Source: Pantoea agglomerans NBRC 102470 (GTDB taxonomy: Bacteria; Pseudomonadota; Gammaproteobacteria; Enterobacterales; Enterobacteriaceae). Taken from it: 64,000 nt of DNA. The notes under the pieces were generated by a model that was not told the origin of the DNA, made no database searches, and saw nothing but the letters and a program-made list of their open reading frames with translations. Below are positions 8,433 through 17,050 of this stretch, piece by piece; position 1 is the stretch's first letter; every line of letters begins with the position of its first letter. A program made the translations under genes and the position numbers. Location: assembly GCF_001598475.1 (NCBI RefSeq), contig NZ_BCZA01000006.1:248001-312000 (forward strand), given 5' to 3'.

Positions 8433-8759
8433 ATGTTGTGGCTTGAACAGGGGCTTTACCTCAGGATTGAAGAGTTAGCGCATGGCCCCAGGCCACTGCC
8501 GCTTTCCAGCGGTTTTACCCCGCAGACGGCTTATCGCGCACTGGGCTGTTTTAACCCCTCTGAAACATCAGATGCTTACTACATTCTTTCAAATGACCGC
8601 GATGAAATATGGTTCATCTGTAACCGTCATCTGAGAACCGTTTTCCTTGATGCCAGCAACACGGCGTTTCGGGTGAAAATGCAGGAGCCTGCAGAGAGTC
8701 TGCCGGTACTCGCTGCTGCACCCGATGGTCAAATCGTCTCCTTTGAGCGCTCTGTCTGA
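8433..8759 (+). CDS. Small conserved hypothetical protein
   Basis: A 108-aa protein I do not recognise. It has a good ribosome site (AGGGAGTGACATT before the ATG), no signal peptide and no membrane segment. The composition is that of a soluble mixed alpha/beta protein with aromatic-rich patches (DAYYILSNDRDEIWFICNRH, about 48-67). It stands alone between the LacI-type gene and a convergent membrane-protein gene. No function can be assigned. Confidence 0.6.
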   Translation: MLWLEQGLYLRIEELAHGPRPLPLSSGFTPQTAYRALGCFNPSETSDAYYILSNDRDEIWFICNRHLRTVFLDASNTAFRVKMQEPAESLPVLAAAPDGQIVSFERSV

Positions 8760-8782
8760 TGTAGCCTGTTACGCATCAGATA

Positions 8783-8812
8783 ATAAAAAAAAGCCGCCAT
8801 CGCTGGCGGCCT
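8783..8812 (-). terminator. Terminator downstream of the DUF347 gene
   Basis: Stem GCCGCC/GGCGGC (8793-8810). On the minus strand the stem is followed by eight T, so it ends the DUF347 gene; it may also stop the convergent small gene. Confidence 0.85.
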
Positions 8813-8862
8813 TGATTACGTTTAAGTCGATGCGTTATCTGTAAATCTGCCAGTAACGTCTT

Positions 8863-9636
8863 TTAACTCGCCGTGGCGGTCTTCATTGCCGGACGCTGGG
8901 GCAGTATTACCAGAAGAGCGATGATGATTAGCGCCAGCGTCAGTGAGGCACCGTAGCGGCTTAGCGCGAGTCCGCCTGAGGCAAGGGGTTTGTCCAGAAA
9001 GTCGCCGACCACGGCACCCAGTGGTCGGGTCAGGATAAAGGCCGCCCAGAAGAGCCCCGTACGCGAAAGTGATGTGAAGCGACTGGCCGCCCAGATGATT
9101 GCCAGCGCGCCAACAAACAGCAGGATCCCGCCATCGTAGCCCAGCCCTTCAGTGTCTGCCGTCCAGTCACCTAAGGCCGTGCCCAGGGTTTGTGAAAACA
9201 TAATAGTGACCCAGTAAAAACTCTCTGTGACGCCGTTGCTCACTGAACTGACCGCAACCGTACCGCAGGTGATTTTCCACAGGAAAAGCGAGAGGATAAG
9301 CAGGGTGCTCAGCAGCACGGTGCCCCCTAAATATCCTATGCCCAGTGAGCGATCGGCAAAGTCTGCCATCGTCGTGCCAACGGTGGTTGTGGCCACCACG
9401 GTGAACCAGTAAATCCATTTGTTGAAACTGTGGCGATTTATCTGCACCACCACCGCGACCAGAAAGATGATGGCGAAAATCAATGTCCCGGTCAGGTAAC
9501 CGAAATTCATCGACATGGTCACCGCATCGCCGCCGGTTTCACCCAGGGTAGTCGCAGCGATTTTGGTTAACCAGAAAGCCGCGGTAACGGCCGGAACTTT
9601 ACTGAGAGAGTGAGACGCTGTGTTGTTATTTTGCAT
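8863..9636 (-). CDS. DUF347-repeat inner-membrane protein (COG4705)
   Basis: A 257-aa integral membrane protein. It consists of four related units, each with two membrane helices and a T-x-G-x-x-x-x-D core: TTLGETGGD (about 29-37), TTVGTTMAD, QTLGTALGD and RPLGAVVGD. This matches the DUF347 description (four tandem repeats of two helices). The molecular function was not known to me. A PmrA/BasR-like box lies about 60-80 bp upstream, hinting at control by an envelope two-component system. It is monocistronic with its own terminator. Confidence 0.8.
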   Translation of the reverse strand: MQNNNTASHSLSKVPAVTAAFWLTKIAATTLGETGGDAVTMSMNFGYLTGTLIFAIIFLVAVVVQINRHSFNKWIYWFTVVATTTVGTTMADFADRSLGIGYLGGTVLLSTLLILSLFLWKITCGTVAVSSVSNGVTESFYWVTIMFSQTLGTALGDWTADTEGLGYDGGILLFVGALAIIWAASRFTSLSRTGLFWAAFILTRPLGAVVGDFLDKPLASGGLALSRYGASLTLALIIIALLVILPQRPAMKTATAS

Positions 9637-9697
9637 AGGGTGATAATCCGGAATAGCCCAACATGGGCTAATACAGAGACGATGTTATAAGATTAAT

Positions 9698-9714
9698 CTT
9701 AAGAAAAGGTTAAG
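9698..9714 (-). promoter_or_regulatory. PmrA/BasR-like box upstream of the DUF347 gene
   Basis: On the minus strand the site reads CTTAAC-N5-CTTAAG, close to the known PmrA (BasR) direct-repeat box YTTAAK-N5-YTTAAK, followed 9 bases later by a possible -10 TATAAC. The match is by eye; regulation is inferred. Confidence 0.4.
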
Positions 9715-9977
9715 CTAAAGAAAAGTATGACAGGAATTTTGATCACAGCTTGTCACTCACTAAGCCGGCATTTACCCTTTGATTTAATGTAATATTTGCT
9801 CCCTCGGAGTGTGGTGGTTGGGCTGTTTTACCTGTTAACCTATAAGAATTAATTCTGAGTTAATCTGTTTTCTTCTTAATTTTCAGGCGATGCAAAGAGT
9901 GAAACCCCGGCGGCTTAATCGGGCGAAAATTGAAGGAAAGTAGCATCAGGGCGTGCGAGCCATGCCGGGGCAGTATT

Positions 9978-10000
9978 GCCCTGATAATCAGCATCAGGGC
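9978..10000. other. Stem-loop in the 9637-10041 intergenic region
   Basis: Perfect 8-bp inverted repeat GCCCTGAT/ATCAGGGC with a 7-nt loop, with a further CATCAGGGC about 40 bp to the left. It lies 42 bp past the SDR stop codon but has no T-run. Apart from this and the PmrA-like box, nothing else is seen in the 405 bp. Confidence 0.4.
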
Positions 10001-10041
10001 AGGGTGGATGGCGTGGCAACCCCGACGCTGTTATCCGGATA

Positions 10042-10785
10042 TCACCAGTTTTGTCTGGTGGGAGAAACGATCAGGTCGTTGACGGTAACGTTCTGCGGCT
10101 GATTAAGTGCATACACCACCGCATTAGCCACATCCTGTGGGCTGATGGCTAATTTATTGAGTTCCTGAGCCACTTTACGGCCCTGAGGATCGCCGACTTT
10201 ATCGGCCCAGCCGGTATTGATTACGCCAGGGCTGATGGTATTGACGCGTATCCCGTTATTAACCCCTAAGTCTTTGCGCATCGATTCTGTCATGGCATGG
10301 ACGAAGAATTTTGTTGCACTGTAAACCCCTGCACCCGCATCCACCTGATGACCTGCAACCGATGCCATATTCAGGATCTGTCCCTCATTTTTCTTCAGCA
10401 TAACGGGTAACACAGAGGCAATGGCGTTCAGATAGCCTTTGATATTGACGTCGACCATTTTGTTCCACTCTTCCCAGGCAACGTCACTCCAGCTTGAGAA
10501 AAGCATCAGGCCCGCATTGTTAATCAGTATGTCTATGGAGCCGAAGGTGTCACTGGCGAACTTCACCAGCGCCTGGGTTTCTTCCAGACGCGTAACATCG
10601 GTTACCAGGCCGACAGCGCGTCCCCCTTCAGCTTCAATCTGACGTACCAGCGTATCGAGGCCATCCTGGTCCAGTGCTGCCGCCACAATATTCACGCCAT
10701 GACGCGCAAGTTCCCGCGCGGTAGCCGCACCAATCCCGGAGGATGCACCCGTAATAATGGCTGTTTTCTGTTGCAGGTAATTCAT
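10042..10785 (-). CDS. Short-chain dehydrogenase/reductase
   Basis: NAD(P)-dependent oxidoreductase, 247 aa. I use the ATG at 10785 (GGAGAATTAAAA before it); an earlier in-frame codon would add 15 residues without a better site. Rossmann motif TGASSGIG is 12-19, NNAG 89-92, and the catalytic set is N114, S142, Y155 and K159. It follows the NemA-type gene by 54 bp and is probably the third gene of the nemR-nemA operon. The substrate is probably a reactive carbonyl or quinone, inferred from that context. Confidence 0.88.
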   Translation of the reverse strand: MNYLQQKTAIITGASSGIGAATARELARHGVNIVAAALDQDGLDTLVRQIEAEGGRAVGLVTDVTRLEETQALVKFASDTFGSIDILINNAGLMLFSSWSDVAWEEWNKMVDVNIKGYLNAIASVLPVMLKKNEGQILNMASVAGHQVDAGAGVYSATKFFVHAMTESMRKDLGVNNGIRVNTISPGVINTGWADKVGDPQGRKVAQELNKLAISPQDVANAVVYALNQPQNVTVNDLIVSPTRQNW

Positions 10786-10839
10786 TTTTAATTCTCCTTC
10801 TGGTGAAAGGGGCGGGTAGTCACCCGCCATAAACCGTTA

Positions 10840-11943
10840 TCAGCAGCTGGCTTCCGGCCAGTCGGTATAACCCTCTGCACCACCGCCGTAATAGGCTTCT
10901 TTCGGCGCGATGGTCAGCGCGGCACCGTAACGCAGACGCTTAACCAGATCCGGGTTGGAGATGAACAGGCGTCCAAAGGCAACCGCATCAATAATTCCGG
11001 CGTTGCGGCGGCTGATGGCCATCTCAAGGTCATAGTTGTTATTGCCAATAAACGGACCGTTGAACTGGGCGCTCAGCGCGTCCATGTCCACATCGGCAGG
11101 CACATCACGAGAGGTGGCCGTCGCGCCTTCAACGAAGTGCAGATAAGCCAGGTTGAACCGGTTAAGTTGCTGAATGAGGTAGCCGTACATCGCCATAACA
11201 TTGCTGTCTGGCGGGGTGTTACCGGCATCAGGCGTGACCGGAGAGAGGCGGATACCGACTTTGTCATTGCCCCAGATGTTGATGATGGCTTCTGTCACTT
11301 CCAGCGTCAGGCGGGCGCGGTTTTCAATAGAGCCACCGTAGGCGTCAGTACGGTGATTGGTGGAATCACGCAGGAACTGATCGAGCAGGTAACTGTTGGC
11401 GGAGTGCACCTCAACGCCGTCAAAACCGGCACGCAGGGCATTTTCAGCTGCACGTTTGTATTGCTCAATGATGCCGGGGATTTCTTCTGTTTCCAGCGCC
11501 CGCGGCGTCGATACCGGCACAAAACCGTTTACGGTATAAGTCTGTCCCTCCGCTTTGATGGCAGATGGCGCAACCGGACGCTGGCCCTCAGGCTGCAGTT
11601 CCACGCTTGAAAAACGGCCCACGTGCCATAACTGGCAGACGATTTTGCCGCCTTTAGCGTGAACCGCATCAGTGACTTTTTTCCATCCAGCCACCTGCTC
11701 TTCGCTCCATATCCCCGGCGTAGCGGCATAGCCGCGTCCCTGCGGAGAGATGTTGGTGGCTTCAGAAATAATCAGGCCAGCCCCGGCACGCTGTGCATAG
11801 TAGGTAGCATGGAGTTCATCAGGCACACCCTCTTCACCGTAACGGCTACGCGTGACCGGTGCCATGACAATGCGGTTTGACAGCTGAAGGCTGCCCATCG
11901 AAACAGGTGAGAATAAATCGGTACGGGTACTGTTGTCAGTCAT
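10840..11943 (-). CDS. nemA: Old Yellow Enzyme alkene reductase, NemA-like
   Basis: FMN-dependent reductase of activated C=C bonds and nitro compounds, 367 aa, the usual NemA length. Visible features are the N-terminal LFSPVSMGSLQLSNRIVMAP, the substrate-binding pair H180/N183 (VEVHSANSYLLDQF) and the FMN-binding AFGRLFISNPDL near the C-terminus. AAGAGG precedes the ATG. The gene follows a NemR-type repressor gene (12578-11997) in the same direction, and an 18-bp site shared with the nemR upstream region lies just before it. It detoxifies electrophiles such as N-ethylmaleimide in the characterised homologue. Confidence 0.92.
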   Translation of the reverse strand: MTDNSTRTDLFSPVSMGSLQLSNRIVMAPVTRSRYGEEGVPDELHATYYAQRAGAGLIISEATNISPQGRGYAATPGIWSEEQVAGWKKVTDAVHAKGGKIVCQLWHVGRFSSVELQPEGQRPVAPSAIKAEGQTYTVNGFVPVSTPRALETEEIPGIIEQYKRAAENALRAGFDGVEVHSANSYLLDQFLRDSTNHRTDAYGGSIENRARLTLEVTEAIINIWGNDKVGIRLSPVTPDAGNTPPDSNVMAMYGYLIQQLNRFNLAYLHFVEGATATSRDVPADVDMDALSAQFNGPFIGNNNYDLEMAISRRNAGIIDAVAFGRLFISNPDLVKRLRYGAALTIAPKEAYYGGGAEGYTDWPEASC

Positions 11944-11959
11944 ATAAACCTCTTAATAG

Positions 11960-11978
11960 TTGACCGGTCGTCTAGTAA
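11960..11978. promoter_or_regulatory. NemR operator, nemA copy
   Basis: The 18-mer TGACCGGTCGTCTAGTAA occurs here, between nemR and nemA, and again at 12603-12620 upstream of nemR. It contains an imperfect palindrome similar to the TAGACC-type NemR box. It probably gives nemA its own repressible promoter. Confidence 0.75.
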
Positions 11979-11996
11979 ATGGATAAAAAAAATCGG

Positions 11997-12578
11997 CTAC
12001 CCAAGTAGCCGTGTTGTTGCGTTCATTGCCTGACTGAACGCTTTGTCAGGATCGTGGATTTTCGCCATCAGGGAAGCCCCCAGCCAGAGCTGATAGAGTT
12101 CTTCTGCCAGTTCAGTGGCATCCGTTACGGCGGGCAGGGAGCCATCTTCCTGACCGAGCCGGAGGCAGGCGGCAATTTTGAGCACAATTTCATGGGTGCC
12201 CGTTGCCAGCACATGCCGCATGTTATCGTACTGGTCGCAGACTTCCGCCCCCAGCTTGACCACGAGACATTTACTTTCAGGCAGGTCTGCGCCCTGGGTG
12301 GTTTTCCAGAAGGTAAAATAGCGCAGCAGTCGCTCTCTCGCCGTTCCTGTTCCGCCTAGCTGATGCTCTACTTCCAGCAAATAGTGGCTGAAGTAGTGCT
12401 CCAGCAGCGCCTCTGCAAACGCTTCCTTCGACGGAAAGTAGTAATAGAACGAGCCTTTTGGGATATCCGCCGCTTTTACAATCTCGGAAATCCCGACGGC
12501 GCTGTAGCCCTTATGAGTAATGATCGCCCTGGCCACATCAATGATGTGCTGCCGCATATCTGTCACGTTTCTTTTCAT
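11997..12578 (-). CDS. nemR: TetR-family repressor, NemR-like
   Basis: Redox- and electrophile-sensing repressor, 193 aa from the ATG at 12578 (an upstream GTG at 12587 is possible). Helix-turn-helix about residues 29-50 (GISEIVKAADIPKGSFYYYF), as in NemR. Cysteines C104 and C114 in SKCLVVKLGAEVCD keep the ten-residue spacing of E. coli NemR C106/C116, where C106 is the redox switch. Identical 18-bp sites precede both nemR and nemA, which fits autoregulation and control of the downstream reductases. Confidence 0.88.
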   Translation of the reverse strand: MKRNVTDMRQHIIDVARAIITHKGYSAVGISEIVKAADIPKGSFYYYFPSKEAFAEALLEHYFSHYLLEVEHQLGGTGTARERLLRYFTFWKTTQGADLPESKCLVVKLGAEVCDQYDNMRHVLATGTHEIVLKIAACLRLGQEDGSLPAVTDATELAEELYQLWLGASLMAKIHDPDKAFSQAMNATTRLLG

Positions 12579-12601
12579 AATGTGCACACTCTAGTGAAAA
12601 A

Positions 12602-12620
12602 CTGACCGGTCGTCTAGTAA
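12602..12620. promoter_or_regulatory. NemR operator, nemR copy
   Basis: Second exact copy of the 18-bp site, 25 bp upstream of the nemR start. It lies between nemR and the end of the next TetR gene, as expected for autorepression. Confidence 0.75.
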
Positions 12621-12641
12621 CTTTTAACCTTTTTCATGCTT

Positions 12642-13280
12642 TCAGTTTCTGATTGTGAGCGGGTGAAGCAGTCGGGTGGCGTGCTGGCCGATCAATTTCA
12701 GGCTCTGAAGCGTCGCACCGTCTTTCGCCTCTATCGACATGCCTTCCAGCAGCGTATTCAGAACGGTAGCCAGCGCGACGGTGTTGGTATCTGCGGGCAG
12801 TTGCTTCTCCTGAACCGCTCTGACCAGCCTTTTTTCAAACAGATCTTTTCCTTCCTGCCTGAGAACGCTAACCGCCCTGACAACATCCGTCGATTCTGCT
12901 GAAACATTGATGGCTGCCAGCACCACCATGCAGCCGCAGGGCGCTGAAGGGGAGAGCAGAATATCGGCTGCTTCGCTAAAGAAACCTTCAATCGCTTCAC
13001 CAATATCCTGCGTCTCATCAAGCCGCAGCCAGGTCGCTTTCCAGTACTTCGTTTCGTAGTAGTTCACGGCCTCCAGAAAAAGTTTTGCCTTGTTGCCAAA
13101 GGCGGAATAGAGGCTGGGTGGGTTGATTTCCATGGCGGCGCAAAGTTCGGCAACCGATGCCGGCTCAAAACCTTTGCGCCAGAACAGATCCAGCGCCTTC
13201 AGCAACGCTTTATCACGGTCAAAGCTTCGTGGCCGGCCTTTCGGCTTTTCAGTGGCAGCAGGCTGGTCAGGTATTTTCAT
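12642..13280 (-). CDS. TetR/AcrR-family transcriptional regulator
   Basis: A 212-aa repressor. The ATG at 13280 has GAGG six bases before it; the in-frame TTG at 13292 would place that site inside the gene. The N-terminal RGRPRSFDRDKALLKALDLF (with K for the first R) and the SVAELCAAMEINPPSLYSAF helix-turn-helix (about 43-62) are typical of the YcfQ/AcrR-like group. Cysteines in APCGCMVV (about 107-114) could sense thiol-reactive ligands. The target is probably the divergent gene at 13514, because two palindromes overlap its promoter. Confidence 0.88.
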   Translation of the reverse strand: MKIPDQPAATEKPKGRPRSFDRDKALLKALDLFWRKGFEPASVAELCAAMEINPPSLYSAFGNKAKLFLEAVNYYETKYWKATWLRLDETQDIGEAIEGFFSEAADILLSPSAPCGCMVVLAAINVSAESTDVVRAVSVLRQEGKDLFEKRLVRAVQEKQLPADTNTVALATVLNTLLEGMSIEAKDGATLQSLKLIGQHATRLLHPLTIRN

Positions 13281-13300
13281 AGACGGCCTCAATCATTCTC

Positions 13301-13356
13301 TTGACACATTACATAGTGATCACTATACAATAATACTATTACGTAGTGCTCACTAC
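13301..13356 (+). promoter_or_regulatory. Promoter with two TetR-type palindromes
   Basis: A near-consensus promoter reads right: TTGACA (13301-13306), 17 bp, TATACA (13324-13329). The perfect palindrome ATAGTGATCACTAT (13313-13326) fills the spacer and overlaps the -10. A second, GTAGTG-CT-CACTAC (13343-13356), begins exactly 30 bp downstream, about three helical turns. It is a strong candidate operator pair for the adjacent TetR. Confidence 0.8.
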
Positions 13357-13513
13357 AGAATTAAATCGACACAGTGGCTCGCCTTTTATCCCGCCTGCTC
13401 TCCCCCGGCAGGCTGCTGTCGCGCTGAGTCGGTACGTGTCTGTGTCAGAAAATATCACCCAAAAGCGGGGTGTCTGAAGGGATACCTTATTAATCAGAAC
13501 GGAGAGAAAACAG

Positions 13514-13897
13514 ATGAATAACACGACCTATGTACAGGACTATAACGCCATCGTGGCAGTGCTGAATCAGTATAACGAGGGAGGAAAGCAGGCGAAAAGT
13601 GAGCTCATGAAGCCCGCTTTCAGCGACAGGGCGACCATTTTTGGTCTCGACAGTGACGGCAACCTCAGCGGCGGTCCAATTCAGGGATTGTTTGACACCA
13701 TCGACACCGCATTCCGTCCTTCACCCGAAGCAAAAGCGGCTATCGTGCGCGTAGATATTGTTGGGACTGCCGCCAGTGCCCGCATCGACACTGACGACAT
13801 TTCTGGTTTCCGTTTCACTGATTTTTTTAACCTGCTGAAAGTGAACGATCGCTGGACCGTGGTCAGCAAGATCTATCACACACATACGGCAGACTGA
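13514..13897 (+). CDS. Lumazine-binding-like / NTF2-fold protein
   Basis: A 127-aa soluble protein of the NTF2-like fold, resembling the putative lumazine-binding (Lumazine_bd_2) group. Typical points are the YNAIVAVLNQYNEGGKQAKS opening and the C-terminal FTDFFNLLKVNDRWTVVSKI strand region. AACGGAGAG precedes the ATG. It is the only gene behind the promoter with the TetR palindromes, so it is probably the direct target of the divergent regulator. The biochemical role is unknown. Confidence 0.7.
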   Translation: MNNTTYVQDYNAIVAVLNQYNEGGKQAKSELMKPAFSDRATIFGLDSDGNLSGGPIQGLFDTIDTAFRPSPEAKAAIVRVDIVGTAASARIDTDDISGFRFTDFFNLLKVNDRWTVVSKIYHTHTAD

Positions 13898-13918
13898 TCG
13901 CAGTCTGGTCAGCTGACC
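13890..13918 (+). other. Overlapping palindromes at the gene end
   Basis: CAGACTG-ATCG-CAGTCTG (13890-13907) covers the stop codon and abuts the perfect palindrome GGTCAGCTGACC (13907-13918). No T-run follows, so it may be a weak or Rho-linked end. The rest of 13919-14330 has no recognisable gene. Confidence 0.4.
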
Positions 13919-14330
13919 GTTGCAGCCTGCGTTTGCTACGGGCTGCAAAAATGGATTGTGACGACTAAAACAGTAAGGTGATTTTACGCCTGATTATCCG
14001 GTTGCTATTAATCAACATAATCATATCCCAGCGCTTATGGCAGAGGTGGCATCATTAAAGATTCTGGCCCGATCGGCCGATAAACACTGGCTCATACTTC
14101 TGACACTGAATCCCGGGTTCGCTCACTCTTGTGCGGGCAGGGCGGCACCTCAGCAGCTGCAGACGGATAAGCGCAGCGTCAGCCGCCGTCAATGGCGGGT
14201 ATTCTCGCAATAGTGAACCTGTCTCCGGATCCTCCTTCAGCTACAGGCGGACATTAACGGTTATAATCAGGTCTGTAGCGACGAGTATTGAGCCTGTTTA
14301 ATATCGTCAGCTACGTCGGAGTCGGCCGCC

Positions 14331-15578
14331 ATGAACACAATGATCAAACCCTCTTTTACCGCTGTCTGGTCTACAGACGCCCAGGGTATCTGCGTCGCCA
14401 GTCAGGAAAGCCCTGCTGGTCTGATGCCTGAACTGAAGGGTGTGACGCTGAGTTCATGGCTGAGACTGGCACAGGCCGATGACGATGCAAAGATCGCGCT
14501 GCAACTGACCGCCGCGCTTGATTTCCTGACGCCTTTTCATATTGAAGTGCCGATCAACTGTCTGGATGGCAAGACGCGTCGGGTCATTGTATCTGGCCTG
14601 CCGGATCGCCAGCCTGGCACGTCCCGTCTGCAGTATAACGGCTTCATTCTGGATGTGACCGGACAGCGTAAAGCGCTGGAAGATGCGCTGCGCACGGCGG
14701 CAGAATATCGTCTGTTAATTGAAAACAGCACCGATCTGATTGCCCATTGCGACGCGGATGGTCGGTACGTTTCAATCTCGCCCTCTTATAGCGAAATGAT
14801 TGGCTGGACAGCCGAAGAAGTTGTCGGTCAGCTGGTGGTGGATTTCCTGCATCCCGATGACCGCGGCCCCGCTTCTGAAGCTCTGGCCTGCATCTTCAAC
14901 GGGGGAGTGCTGCCGGACGTCGTTGAGGTGCGCAAGCTCCATCGTGACGGCCACTACATCATTCTGGGCACCAAAGCCTGTGGCGTCATCAATCCCTCTA
15001 CCGGCAAAAATATCGGTGCAGTTCTGGTGTCGCGCGACATTACGCGAGACAAAGAGAGGATGCGCAATCTGGAGAAGCTGGCAACGCTGGATACGCTGAC
15101 CGGGCTGCATAATCGTACCTGGATCAACGACCAGGTCGGGCGCATGCTGGCGAAGGTGGATGATGAGGCCTATACGACGGTGATGTTTATCGATCTGAAT
15201 GGCTTTAAGGCGGTGAACGATTTGATGGGCCACGCGACAGGGGATGCCTTGCTGCAGCAGGTCAGTGAACGGCTGCAACGCTGTATGCGTCCGGGCGACT
15301 CACTGGCGCGACTGGGCGGAGATGAATTTGTTGTGGCGGCAAAGTGCAGAAATCGCGATACAGCCGCTGCCATTGCCCTGCGTATTATTGAAAGTCTGCA
15401 CGCGCCATTCGCCATTGATAATATGGACGTGCGCATTGGCGCGGCTATCGGTATCAGCCTTGCCCGTTTCGGGACGGCATCGGCCAAAATATTATTCGAA
15501 AACGCGGATAAAGCGATGTACCAGGCCAAAGCCCGACGTGATGGGTCGTATCAGTTTTTTGAGTCAGAAGAGCCTTAG
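14331..15578 (+). CDS. PAS-GGDEF diguanylate cyclase
   Basis: Makes the second messenger cyclic di-GMP from GTP; 415 aa, no membrane segment. An N-terminal PAS-like region (about 8-115) precedes a clear PAS domain (about 122-238) and a GGDEF domain (about 250-412). The active-site loop RLGGDEF (327-333) is intact, and the product-inhibition I-site RPGD (320-323) sits five residues before it. There is no EAL domain. It stands alone, so its input signal and target process cannot be told; surface attachment is the usual output. Confidence 0.92.
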   Translation: MNTMIKPSFTAVWSTDAQGICVASQESPAGLMPELKGVTLSSWLRLAQADDDAKIALQLTAALDFLTPFHIEVPINCLDGKTRRVIVSGLPDRQPGTSRLQYNGFILDVTGQRKALEDALRTAAEYRLLIENSTDLIAHCDADGRYVSISPSYSEMIGWTAEEVVGQLVVDFLHPDDRGPASEALACIFNGGVLPDVVEVRKLHRDGHYIILGTKACGVINPSTGKNIGAVLVSRDITRDKERMRNLEKLATLDTLTGLHNRTWINDQVGRMLAKVDDEAYTTVMFIDLNGFKAVNDLMGHATGDALLQQVSERLQRCMRPGDSLARLGGDEFVVAAKCRNRDTAAAIALRIIESLHAPFAIDNMDVRIGAAIGISLARFGTASAKILFENADKAMYQAKARRDGSYQFFESEEP

Positions 15579-15870
15579 TCGATGCAAATGATTGCTGGTA
15601 TGACCTTCCGGATTTAACGGTAATGGATCTTACGTTTAACGCTTTGCCGCCTGTTCCCGCAAGGACACATTTCCTGAACGCCTGATTAACCCGTCTTATA
15701 TTCTGAAACCGCGTTCCACGGCAGAAAGATTTTCTGTTTCAGGCACAAAAAGAAGTCTGTTGCTGATGACCAACATCTATGTGCGAGACAGGCTACTGAA
15801 TTCATTCAAACGTCTGTGATGAACTGGCCTGAGTGACTTCGCGCAACTCCGCTTACGGCAATTCATTGCG
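15579..15870. other. Intergenic region, no feature seen
   Basis: About 290 bp between the cyclase and the convergent small gene. No open frame with a ribosome site, repeat or terminator was recognised. Confidence 0.4.
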
Positions 15871-16182
15871 TCAGTTTATTATTTCTGTTGGTTTTTCACT
15901 TTCGGGAGACCAGTAACCCCCACTGCCATGATAGGTTTCAGCTCCCAGCACGAACGAGGTTCCGCAATGATTACATGCAAAATGGTAATCAACGATATCG
16001 CCCCAAATCATCTGTTCAGCACATTCAGAAAAGGTGTACTGATTCCAGTTATTGATGGTTGAAACTTCGGAAATGATCTCTTCTTTAACTGCGTTCTGTG
16101 CAATACGTATTGCCAGGCGCAACTGACGAGGTTCCCGTATAACGTATTTAACACATAGATCCTGACAGAACTCACAACTCAC
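15871..16182 (-). CDS. Small zinc-ribbon-like hypothetical protein
   Basis: A 103-aa protein starting at GTG with GGGAGG nine bases before it. Two cysteine pairs (CEFCQDLC at 3-10, CNHCG at about 70-74) suggest a metal-binding site. Small acidic proteins of this kind are often seen as immunity proteins, and a type VI effector module lies 1.7 kb away, but no toxin gene is adjacent. No function is assigned. Confidence 0.6.
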   Translation of the reverse strand: MSCEFCQDLCVKYVIREPRQLRLAIRIAQNAVKEEIISEVSTINNWNQYTFSECAEQMIWGDIVDYHFACNHCGTSFVLGAETYHGSGGYWSPESEKPTEIIN

Positions 16183-16320
16183 TCTGTAAAACCTCCCTTT
16201 TATCTGAATGTTCAGGTGTAGAGCTATCGCAGGACACTGTTTTGCACTTTATATCCCACCTGAAGGGACAGTCGCTTTCACTTCATAAAGTTTAAATGTG
16301 TTCTTTAGTACTCATTGTAT

Positions 16321-16707
16321 TCATTGTGAGGCAGAACGCCGGTCAATGATTTCTTTCACGTAATGCTCTATAACAATGTGATGTTCATGGCTTATCTGAG
16401 AAATGAATGTTTGCAGGAAATCGGGTGTGGAGTGAAGGGTGTTCGTGACCAGTTTATCGAAGTCTTTCTGGGTAAAGCGGTCATAGCCTGTTAGCGTCGA
16501 ACGCTGGAGCAAGGTATGCGCAGTAATTTCGAGCACGGCACGTCTGTAATCATCGGAAAGCAGAATATCCAGATCGTGCCGGCTGATCTCAAAGGCAAAT
16601 TCATAGCTGATAAAACCAGAATCGACAGGCAATGAGTAGGTCAGTTTACCTTCCTCCTGTGTCACATGAGGTTCGTATCCGTCACCCATGAGGCGAACTG
16701 ATTGCAT
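16321..16707 (-). CDS. Hypothetical protein
   Basis: A 128-aa soluble protein with a good ribosome site (AGGAGATTAAT before the ATG). The C-terminal half is helical and rich in His (SHEHHIVIEHYVKEIIDRR). I do not recognise the family. It may form a transcription unit with the zinc-ribbon-like gene, 138 bp downstream. Confidence 0.6.
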   Translation of the reverse strand: MQSVRLMGDGYEPHVTQEEGKLTYSLPVDSGFISYEFAFEISRHDLDILLSDDYRRAVLEITAHTLLQRSTLTGYDRFTQKDFDKLVTNTLHSTPDFLQTFISQISHEHHIVIEHYVKEIIDRRSASQ

Positions 16708-17050
16708 ATTAATCTCCTGATCTTTCAGACCTGAGTTGTTACTTCAACAGTCTAAACCACCGATATCGATATTATTCCGCTTCTGACGACGAGCGCAAAT
16801 ACTCACAACATCAGATTGGTCGATAGCGGAAGTTCCCGGTTGTTCACCTGTTCGCTAACGGCAAAACTGACAAAGTGGTATGCCTGTTACGGAGAGTCAT
16901 GTCAACCGTGAGCAGTGAGCTAAAGTTTTCCAGGTGACTTTATGAGCCGGTCGCCTCTCCCCGCTATTTTCGAGACAAAAAATAGCAGAGAGGAAGTCGT
17001 CGCTTACACGTTCTGGAAAAAAGCATCAGGCGATGCTTCTGAAAGGGTCT

